DNA of 5,084 nucleotides from Actinomyces sp. (GTDB lineage Bacteria; Actinomycetota; Acidimicrobiia; Acidimicrobiales; Aldehydirespiratoraceae), in contig RFFY01000103.1 in assembly GCA_003697065.1 (NCBI GenBank), forward strand, positions 1 through 5,084. The letters are read 5' to 3'. The notes under the pieces are model-generated. The model was not told the origin of the DNA. It did not search any database and saw only the letters and a program-made list of their open reading frames with translations. Shown here piece after piece: positions 1-5,084 of this stretch. The translations under genes and the position numbers were made by a program. How positions within the stretch are numbered: the stretch's first letter is position 1; every line of letters begins with the position of its first letter.

Positions 1-386
1 ACGGTGCGGAACTCCAGCCAGCGGGCGAGTTCCTCGACGGCCCGCCCCACGTGGCCGGCGCCGATGACGTAGACGGTCGGTGTCGGCATGAAGGGCTCCA
101 GGTAGATCTCGACCTCGCCGCCGCAGACGCCGACGTCGCCGCGTCCGGGGTCGACGAGTTCATAGCCCACCACACGCGGGCGGCCGTCGGCGAGCACGCC
201 GGCGGCGGCGTCGATGACCCGACTCTCCATCTCGCCTCCGCCGATCGTCCCGCTGGTGCGCCCGTCGGCGTAGACGAGCATCTTGGATCCCGGTCGGCGC
301 GGCACCGAACGGCGGGTGCGCACCACCGTGGCCAGCACGACCGGGACACGTCTGTCGATCGCGGCGGCCAGCTCGGCGATGATCAT
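1..386 (-). CDS. xdhC: XdhC/CoxI-family molybdenum cofactor maturation protein, N-terminal part
   Basis: The frame is open from the ATG at 386 to the left edge, giving 128 residues of a protein that usually has 250-380. The N-terminal XdhC_CoxI domain is clear: PGSKMLVYADG (32-42), SGTIGGGEME (45-54), then VGVCGGEVEIYLEP (85-98) with the family's conserved Cys88 in CGG. The C-terminal Rossmann-type domain starts at TVYVIGAGHVGRA (104-116), which has the glycine-rich nucleotide-binding loop. In Rhodobacter capsulatus, XdhC binds the Mo cofactor, promotes its sulfuration and delivers it to xanthine dehydrogenase without being part of the final enzyme. Its place in the same operon suggests it matures the XdhD-like subunit encoded upstream. 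The usual GSAPR motif reads RSVPR (26-30), a mild variation. An alternative is a related Mo-hydroxylase accessory protein such as YqeB, but the KMLVYADG and CGG motifs favour XdhC. The missing C-terminus cannot be assessed. Confidence 0.9.
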   Translation of the reverse strand, partial: MIIAELAAAIDRRVPVVLATVVRTRRSVPRRPGSKMLVYADGRTSGTIGGGEMESRVIDAAAGVLADGRPRVVGYELVDPGRGDVGVCGGEVEIYLEPFMPTPTVYVIGAGHVGRAVEELARWLEFRT

Positions 387-1702
387 GGGCGCTCCCACAG
401 GCGGCGGGCAGCGGCGCGCACCCGCTGGCGTGACGCCGTGAGGTCGGTGCCGATGACCTCTCCCCCTCGCACCCGCCAACGACCGGCGACCATGACGTCG
501 CGGACGTGGCGCCGGTTGCGCCACACCACCAGCTGCTCGGTGAGATTGTGCTCGTCGACCGGTGTCGGCAGATCGAGGTCGACGACCTGCAGGTCGGCGG
601 CCCAGCCCGGCTCGAGCCGGCCCACGCGCTCGAGCCCGAGCGCGCGGGCCCCGCCCTCGGTGGCGAGGCTCAGGACCAGACGGGCGTCCATCACGGCGGG
701 GTCGCGTCGGCGGGCCTTGTGCACGAGGAAGGCACCGCGCAGAACCTCGAAGAAGTCCTGGATGTAGCCGTCGGTGCCCAGGCCGACGGTGACCCCGTCG
801 TCGACCAGTTCGGGAACGGGCGCGATCCCACCTCCCACCTCGCAGTTGGCGAGCGGCATGTGACTCACCCGCACGCCCCGTTCGGCGAGGACGGTGCGAT
901 CGGCGGGCGTGAGCTGGACACACTGGCTGGCCAGGAGCTCCGGGCCGGCCACGCCGAGGCGGTCGTAGAACTCCAGGGTGCTGCAACCGAGGTGTTCGGC
1001 GGCCCATCGGCCCTCGTGTTCCCCCTCGTTGAGGTGGCAGTGCATGGAGGCCCCGAGTTCCCGCGCTCGTTCGGCGGCCTCGCGGATGTAGGTGGCCGAA
1101 CAGGTGAAGGTCGTGTGCCAGCACATGAGACCGCCGATCAGCTCGTGGTCTCGGCTGGCGCGGAGGTGGCGGGTGTTCTCGTCCAGGGCGAGGCGGGCCA
1201 CCTCGGGTCCCGCCCGTTCGGTGGCCTCGACGCTGAGCAGGCCCCGAAGGCCGTGGCGTTCGACGACCTCGCGCTGGGCATCGAGAACACCGGGTAGAGC
1301 GCCGGGCGCCTCGACGATGTCGTAGAAGGTGGTGATGCCCGAACGCAGCATCTCGCCACACCCGTGGTCGGTGGCGGCGACCACCATGTCGATGTCGAGG
1401 GCGTCTTCGACCAGGGGCCACCAGTAGTCGGCCAGGAAGCTCCAGAAGTCGGTGGGCCCGCCCCCCGACGGCGGGGGGATGCCGTGGGCGAGCACTCCGT
1501 AGAGGTGGGTGTGGGCGTCGACGAAGCCGGGGAGGACGACGTGGCCGGCGGCATCGACGATCTCGTCGTCGGGATACCGGGCGGCCAGTTCGACGTGGGG
1601 TCCGGTGGTGTCCACGACGCCACCGTCGACGCGGATGCTCCAGCCGCGGCGGGGTGCCTGATCGGCCGCCACCAGCAGCCAGTCGGGGCGGATGATCGTC
1701 AT
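383..1702 (-). CDS. ssnA: SsnA-like metal-dependent amidohydrolase (deaminase/ring-hydrolase superfamily)
   Basis: The ATG at 1702 gives 439 residues, matching E. coli SsnA (442). The protein is a cytoplasmic TIM-barrel amidohydrolase of the guanine deaminase/AtzA/SAH deaminase group, with small beta-sandwich segments at both ends. Visible sites are the HxH metal pair in DAHTH (His64, His66), HLNE with metal ligand His223 and substrate-contacting Glu226, SHMPLAN (280-286) in place of the usual VHNPxSN, and GLGTDG with metal ligand Asp311. The DFWSFLADYWWPL stretch (85-97) resembles the DF-WW region of SsnA. GRLEPGWAADL (361-371) is the common C-terminal motif. The conserved His in AHCVHL is Gln260, and the second His of that string is Gln263, which is unusual. 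SsnA has no proven reaction but travels with xdhD and ygfK and has been implicated in anaerobic purine/urate breakdown. Deamination or hydrolysis of a purine-derived intermediate made by the neighbouring Mo enzyme is an inference. A guanine deaminase is the main alternative. Confidence 0.88.
   Translation of the reverse strand: MTIIRPDWLLVAADQAPRRGWSIRVDGGVVDTTGPHVELAARYPDDEIVDAAGHVVLPGFVDAHTHLYGVLAHGIPPPSGGGPTDFWSFLADYWWPLVEDALDIDMVVAATDHGCGEMLRSGITTFYDIVEAPGALPGVLDAQREVVERHGLRGLLSVEATERAGPEVARLALDENTRHLRASRDHELIGGLMCWHTTFTCSATYIREAAERARELGASMHCHLNEGEHEGRWAAEHLGCSTLEFYDRLGVAGPELLASQCVQLTPADRTVLAERGVRVSHMPLANCEVGGGIAPVPELVDDGVTVGLGTDGYIQDFFEVLRGAFLVHKARRRDPAVMDARLVLSLATEGGARALGLERVGRLEPGWAADLQVVDLDLPTPVDEHNLTEQLVVWRNRRHVRDVMVAGRWRVRGGEVIGTDLTASRQRVRAAARRLWERP
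392..396 (-). promoter_or_regulatory. Shine-Dalgarno site of the xdhC-like gene at an ATGA junction
   Basis: GGGAG on the minus strand lies five bases before the ATG at 386, within the last codons of the ssnA-like gene. The TGA stop (385-383) and the ATG (386-384) overlap as ATGA, the third such junction in the window. It supports the chosen xdhC start. Confidence 0.65.
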
Positions 1703-4632
1703 GAGCTCCGCAGGGCGCGCCACACCCGTTCGGGGGTGAACGGGAGTTCGTCGATGGCGACGCCGGTGGCGTCGAGGATGGCATTGCGGATGGCGGGTGC
1801 GACCCCGTCTTTGGGGATCTCGGCCACGGCCTTGGCCCCGAAGGGGCCGCTGTCCTCGAGGGTCTGCACCAGGTACACGACCGTCTCGGGCATCTCGTCG
1901 GCCCGGTAGATCTTGTAGGGGCCGAAGGCGGCGTTGAGCATGCGGCCCTCGTCGTCGAGAGCGAACTCCTCGCAGTGGGCGTAGCCGAGGGCCTGGGTCA
2001 TGCCGCCCTCCACCTGACCGCTGGCGGTGATGGGGTTGATGGCGACGCCGCAGTCGACCGCCATGACGAGCCGGGTCACGGTGACCTGGCCCGTCTCGGT
2101 GTCGACCTCGACCTCGGCGACCTGGGCCCCGAAGGGGGGCGGACAGTCGGGCGAGACGTGCGACGCCGTGCCCATGATCTGTTCCTGGTCCTGGGTGTGG
2201 AGGGAGTCGAGGGCGATCTCCTCGAGGCTGACGGAGCGCCCGTCGGGCGCCCAGGCCCGGCGGTCGCGCAGCTCGATGGTGCACGGTTCGTCCACGCCGA
2301 GGAGCATGGCGGCGCGTTCCTTGAGGCGCTTGCGGACCACCTCGGCCGCTTTCAGGGCCGCGGTCCCGGAGATGTAGGTGGTGGAGCTGGCGTAGGCGCC
2401 GGTGTCGAAGGGCGTGACGTCGGTGTCCGAGGAGTAGACCTTGATGTCCTCGAGGGGGACGCCGAGGACCTCAGCGGCGATCTGCCCGAGGACGGTGTCG
2501 GCGCCGGTGCCGAGGTCGGTGGCGCCCACGAGCATGTTGAACGAGCCGTCGTCGTTGAGCTTGATCGAGCAGCCCCCCATGTCGAGGAAGGGGATGGCGG
2601 TGCCGTGCATGCAGAAGGCGAAGCCGAGGCCGCGTCGGATGTGGGGACGGTCGGGGGGTGTCCGCCAGGCGGGGTCGTCACGCCGGTGCCAGCGGATCTC
2701 GCGCAGGGCCTGGGCCACGCACTCCTCGATCCCGTCGGACATGATGCGCGGGTACTCGTCGAGCTCCTCTTCCTCCACGCTGCGTTCGCCGAGGTGGGGG
2801 GCGATGTCGAGTTCGGCGCCGGTCTTGACCCAGTTGCGCCTCTTGAACTCGATCGGATCCTGGCCCAGGGCCCGGGCGATGTCCTCGAGGTGGGCCTCGA
2901 GGGCGAACTCGGCCTGGGGGGCGCCGTAACCCCGGTAGGCACCCGGCACGGGGATGTTGGTGTAGACGACATCGCAGGCGAAGCGCTTGTTCGGGCACAC
3001 GTACTGGGAGAGGCCGCGCAGACCCGTGACGGTCTGCACGGTGTAACCGTGGGTCCCGTAGGGGCCGGTGTTGCCGATGACGTACATGTCCTGGGCGACG
3101 AGCCGGCCCTCGTCGTCGACACCGGTGCGGTAGGTGATGGTCTGGGGGTGGCGGGTACGGCTGGCGACGAACTCCTCCTCGCGGGTGAGTTCGAGGCGAC
3201 AGGGGCGTCTCGTCGTCTTGGCCATGAGGCCGACGATGTCCTCGATGAGCATCTCCTGCTTGGCCCCGAAACCGCCCCCGATGCGGGGCTTGACGACCCG
3301 AATGTCCTTGATGTCCATCTCGAGCAGGGGCGCGACCATGCGGCGGACGTGGAAGGGGACCTGGGTCGAGGTGCGGATGACCATGCGCTCGTCGGGGTCG
3401 AGCCAGGCGACGGCGACGTGGGGCTCGATCGGGCACTGCTGCACCTGGTGGACACGGAAGGTCTGTTCGAAGACGTGGGGCGCGTCGGCGAGGGCGGCGT
3501 CGACGTCACCGCGCTGGGCGCCGATGTGGTGGACGATGTTGCGGGAGGCGTCGTGGATGCCCTCGGTGTCGTCCTCGTCGTGGATCACGGGCGCGCCGGG
3601 AGCGAGGGCGTCGCGCTCGTCGAAGACGGCGGGGAGGACCTCGTAGGTGACCTCGATGAGGCGCAGCGCCGCCTCGGCGATCTCGGGGGTCTCGGCGGCG
3701 ACAGCGGCGACGCGGTCGCCGACGTGGCGGACCTTGTCGTCGAAGCTCACCTGGTCGTGGGGGTGGGGGTTGGGCCAGCTCTGTCCGCCGGAGGCGTACT
3801 TGATCCGCGGGGTGTTCCCGTGGTGCAGGACGGCGTGGACGCCGGCCAGGGCGCGGGCGGCACTGTCGTCGATGGCGACGATGCGGGCGTGGGCGTGGGG
3901 GCTGCGCAGGACCTTGACGTGGAGCATGCCCCGCAGCTCGATGTCGTCGGTGAACACCGGCTTGCCCTTGGCGAGCCGCACGGCGTCGACCTTGACCTCC
4001 GGCTTGCCGACGACGGCCATGTCGGGCACGTCGCGGGACGGCACGAGTCGGGGGACGGCGGGCGACCCGACGGGGGGCTCGTCGGTGGGATCGAGTTCGG
4101 CGGGGTTGGTGCCGTCGGTGAGGGGGGCGGTCACGAGCGGGCCGAAGGGGCCGGGGTCCTCGCCCCGCAGCACGGCCGCCGCCCGCTTGACGGCCTCCAC
4201 GGGTTTCACGTAGGCGGTTTCGCGATCGAGGATCCCGCTGAGCATGTCGCGGATCTCGGCCTCACTCGGGTCGGGGTTCTCGGCGAGCAGAGCGATGGTG
4301 CCGAGGATCATCGCCCCGGCCGAGTAACCGGACTGGAAGGCCCCGACGGCGGCGAAGGCGGCCTGGACGGGGTGGAGTTCGCGGGCGGTGTCGAAGGCTT
4401 CGAGGGTCGTGACCCGCCGTCCGTCGATCTGGGCGGCGAGGATGACGTCGCTGCTGGCGAGACGACCGTCGACGAGGACGGCGCCGGCGCCGGTCTCGCC
4501 GCTGTCGGAGCCGTACTTGACGCTGAAGGCGCCTTCGGCCCGCAGGAGCTCACGCAGGCGGGTGGCGGCGGCGACCTCGCGGGCGATGGTCGTGCCGTTG
4601 AGCTCGAAGGTGATGTCGACGGTGGCGCTCAT
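1699..4632 (-). CDS. xdhD: Molybdenum-binding subunit of an XdhD/YgfN-type molybdenum hydroxylase, with a cysteine-free N-terminal ferredoxin-like region
   Basis: This 977-residue protein is close to the length of E. coli XdhD (about 956). It should bind molybdopterin cytosine dinucleotide and act on a heterocycle, probably purine-like, in the cytoplasm; no signal peptide is seen. Domain order is a ferredoxin-like fold (about 1-75), a helical [2Fe-2S]-type fold (85-155), a Pro/Asp-rich linker (160-205), an alpha/beta hammerhead (about 213-335) and the two Mo-cofactor domains (about 365-950). Visible motifs are GGGFGAKQE (452-460), GAYRGYGAPQ (564-573), ATDLGTGADT (704-713), GAYASSTTYISG (745-756) and GPFGAKAVAEIP (929-940). 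Glu938 sits where the catalytic base of xanthine dehydrogenase lies. No cysteine occurs before residue 400, so all eight cluster ligands are missing. Thr709 replaces the usual Gln of MGQG. E. coli XdhD, as I remember it, shares both traits, so this looks like family identity rather than decay. It may use a selenium-bearing Mo site, as proposed for relatives; the sequence cannot show this. 'Selenate reductase' labels for this family are doubtful. Confidence 0.93.
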   Translation of the reverse strand: MSATVDITFELNGTTIAREVAAATRLRELLRAEGAFSVKYGSDSGETGAGAVLVDGRLASSDVILAAQIDGRRVTTLEAFDTARELHPVQAAFAAVGAFQSGYSAGAMILGTIALLAENPDPSEAEIRDMLSGILDRETAYVKPVEAVKRAAAVLRGEDPGPFGPLVTAPLTDGTNPAELDPTDEPPVGSPAVPRLVPSRDVPDMAVVGKPEVKVDAVRLAKGKPVFTDDIELRGMLHVKVLRSPHAHARIVAIDDSAARALAGVHAVLHHGNTPRIKYASGGQSWPNPHPHDQVSFDDKVRHVGDRVAAVAAETPEIAEAALRLIEVTYEVLPAVFDERDALAPGAPVIHDEDDTEGIHDASRNIVHHIGAQRGDVDAALADAPHVFEQTFRVHQVQQCPIEPHVAVAWLDPDERMVIRTSTQVPFHVRRMVAPLLEMDIKDIRVVKPRIGGGFGAKQEMLIEDIVGLMAKTTRRPCRLELTREEEFVASRTRHPQTITYRTGVDDEGRLVAQDMYVIGNTGPYGTHGYTVQTVTGLRGLSQYVCPNKRFACDVVYTNIPVPGAYRGYGAPQAEFALEAHLEDIARALGQDPIEFKRRNWVKTGAELDIAPHLGERSVEEEELDEYPRIMSDGIEECVAQALREIRWHRRDDPAWRTPPDRPHIRRGLGFAFCMHGTAIPFLDMGGCSIKLNDDGSFNMLVGATDLGTGADTVLGQIAAEVLGVPLEDIKVYSSDTDVTPFDTGAYASSTTYISGTAALKAAEVVRKRLKERAAMLLGVDEPCTIELRDRRAWAPDGRSVSLEEIALDSLHTQDQEQIMGTASHVSPDCPPPFGAQVAEVEVDTETGQVTVTRLVMAVDCGVAINPITASGQVEGGMTQALGYAHCEEFALDDEGRMLNAAFGPYKIYRADEMPETVVYLVQTLEDSGPFGAKAVAEIPKDGVAPAIRNAILDATGVAIDELPFTPERVWRALRSS
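1706..1709 (-). promoter_or_regulatory. Weak Shine-Dalgarno-like site of the ssnA-like gene at an ATGA junction
   Basis: GGAG on the minus strand lies only three bases before the ATG at 1702, closer than usual. The start overlaps the Mo-subunit stop (TGA at 1701-1699) in ATGA. Initiation probably depends mainly on ribosomes finishing the upstream gene. The frame is open far upstream, but that part is antisense-like low-complexity Arg/Gly/Pro sequence inside the Mo-subunit gene and is not part of the protein. Confidence 0.5.
4168..4632 (-). other. Degenerate [2Fe-2S] double domain without cluster ligands
   Basis: This covers residues 1-155 of the Mo subunit. The scaffold of the XDH small-subunit domain is easy to align: VKYG, GAGAVLVDG and AAQIDG in the plant-type half, and FQSGYSAGAM and LSGILDRETAY in the helical half. 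The positions normally held by cysteine are Ser42, Thr47, Gly50, Asp62, Ser101, Ser104, Asp136 and Glu138. No other cysteine is nearby to substitute. The fold is therefore probably kept as a structural or docking element with no iron-sulfur cluster. Confidence 0.85.
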
Positions 4633-5084
4633 CGGAGGCCCTCCAGGGCGCGGCGGGCGAGGGTGGCGGCGAGATGGCGGCGGTAGGCGCCGCTGCCGCG
4701 GAAGTCGCCCGGCGGGTCGAGGCCGGCGGTCGGGTCGTCGGGGTCGACCCGCAGGACACGGGCGGCGACGCCGGTCAGGGCGAGCCGGCGCCCGTCCGGA
4801 GCCGTGCGGGCGACGGCGGCGACGATGGGGACGTCGGCGGGGGTGCGTCCGGTGGCGGCGGTGGCCACCTCGCCGTCGGTGTCGACGGTGACGGCGCAGA
4901 CGAGGTCACCGTCGGGTACGCCGGTGTCGAGAAGCTCGTCGAGGGTGGGGGTGCCGCCTCGGGCCAGCTCGACCCGGGCGTCGGCGACGAGGAGGACGGC
5001 GAGCAGGACGCTGTCGGGCCCGCCCGCGGCGACGGTGCCGCCGATGGTGGCGAGGGTGCGCAGGGTCGACGGCATCTCGGCCCG
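4629..5084 (-). CDS. ygfM: FAD-binding subunit of an XdhD-type molybdenum hydroxylase (YgfM-like), C-terminal part
   Basis: This is the 3' part of a gene whose start lies beyond the right edge. The frame is open to base 5084, so the ATG at 5075 is internal, because it falls just before a conserved FAD motif. The visible 151 residues begin in the FAD-binding (PCMH-type) domain. The segment LRTLATIGG (fragment residues 8-16) is the second flavin-binding loop of the XDH/CoxM FAD subunits, and it is followed by an SVLLAVLL helix. The rest is the CO-dehydrogenase flavoprotein C-terminal domain, ending in DFRGSGAYRRHLAATL (about 127-142). The pattern, including the SVLL stretch and the FRGS-AY-R ending, matches remembered E. 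coli YgfM better than a generic CoxM. In this family the subunit carries FAD and passes electrons between the Mo subunit and NAD(P) or another carrier in the cytoplasm. Its stop codon overlaps the next gene's start in ATGA. The first flavin motif is not visible. The family call is firm; the YgfM subtype is likely. Confidence 0.88.
   Translation of the reverse strand, partial: RAEMPSTLRTLATIGGTVAAGGPDSVLLAVLLVADARVELARGGTPTLDELLDTGVPDGDLVCAVTVDTDGEVATAATGRTPADVPIVAAVARTAPDGRRLALTGVAARVLRVDPDDPTAGLDPPGDFRGSGAYRRHLAATLARRALEGLR
4640..4644 (-). promoter_or_regulatory. Shine-Dalgarno site of the Mo-subunit gene, within a coupled ATGA junction
   Basis: GGAGG reads on the minus strand seven bases before the ATG at 4632, inside the end of the FAD-subunit gene. 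The stop TGA (4631-4629) and start ATG (4632-4630) share bases in ATGA. This supports the chosen start and suggests translational coupling of the two subunits. Confidence 0.75.

Noticed and set aside
51..1909. Plus-strand frames opposite the xdhC-like and ssnA-like genes (such as 51-767, 506-1297, 1364-1909)
   Set aside because: They overlap genes with strong conserved motifs, have biased low-complexity products and no recognisable domains, and arise from stop-codon scarcity in GC-rich DNA.
1703..2284. An upstream extension of the ssnA-like frame, giving a 633-residue protein
   Set aside because: The extra 194 residues are Arg/Gly/Pro/His-rich nonsense lying inside the Mo-subunit gene. Starting at the ATG at 1702 gives the normal SsnA length and an ATGA junction.
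4092..4152. The Pro/Asp-rich linker of the Mo subunit (about residues 161-181) as a possible frameshift or fusion scar
   Set aside because: The frame is continuous, both sides match the same XdhD-type architecture, and a variable linker at this place is normal between the ferredoxin-like and hammerhead domains.
1975..4686. A 903-residue open frame on the plus strand, opposite the Mo-subunit gene
   Set aside because: It is in exact codon register with the minus-strand gene, so it can only be stopped where that gene uses TTA, CTA or TCA, which GC-rich genes avoid. The product is a Gly/Asp/Val-rich string with no domain motif, while the minus strand carries clear family motifs throughout.
4629..5075. 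A complete 148-residue protein starting at the ATG at 5075
   Set aside because: The frame stays open to the window edge, and the ATG falls immediately before the ATIGG flavin loop, which lies mid-protein in all FAD subunits of this family. It is a truncated larger gene.
1..5084. A promoter, terminator or small RNA between genes
   Set aside because: There is no intergenic DNA; every junction is a four-base overlap, and I saw no convincing hairpin-plus-T-tract in the coding sequence.

Overview
The window is one densely packed minus-strand operon segment from a strongly GC-rich bacterium (roughly 70% G+C by eye, with nearly all third codon positions G or C). That composition fits an actinobacterium or a similar high-GC lineage, but nothing here fixes the taxon. 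No intergenic space is visible: four genes read from right to left and cover every base. I see no promoter, terminator, RNA gene, mobile element, repeat array or CRISPR.

In transcription order the genes are: (1) the C-terminal 151 residues of a FAD-binding subunit of a molybdenum hydroxylase, closest in pattern to E. coli YgfM (4629-5084, cut by the window edge); (2) a complete 977-residue molybdenum-binding subunit resembling E. coli XdhD/YgfN (1699-4632); (3) a complete 439-residue metal-dependent amidohydrolase resembling SsnA (383-1702); and (4) the first 128 residues of an XdhC-family molybdenum cofactor insertion/maturation protein (1-386, cut by the window edge). Each gene pair overlaps by exactly four bases in an ATGA arrangement, so the genes are probably co-transcribed and translationally coupled.

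Together they look like a heterocycle (purine-like) catabolism module. The Mo subunit hydroxylates or reduces a ring, the FAD subunit exchanges electrons, the amidohydrolase deaminates or opens a ring, and XdhC supplies sulfurated Mo cofactor. In other bacteria ygfM, xdhD and ssnA sit with ygfK, hydA and ygeWXY. That set has been linked to selenium-dependent Mo hydroxylases and, in gut bacteria, to anaerobic purine/urate breakdown. The substrate here is inferred, not shown.

Two features stand out. The Mo subunit keeps an N-terminal [2Fe-2S]-type double domain in which all eight cluster-binding cysteines are replaced, so it has no visible internal electron wire. In the SsnA-like enzyme, the usual His of the AHC motif after strand 6 of the barrel is Gln, while the other metal and substrate ligands remain.
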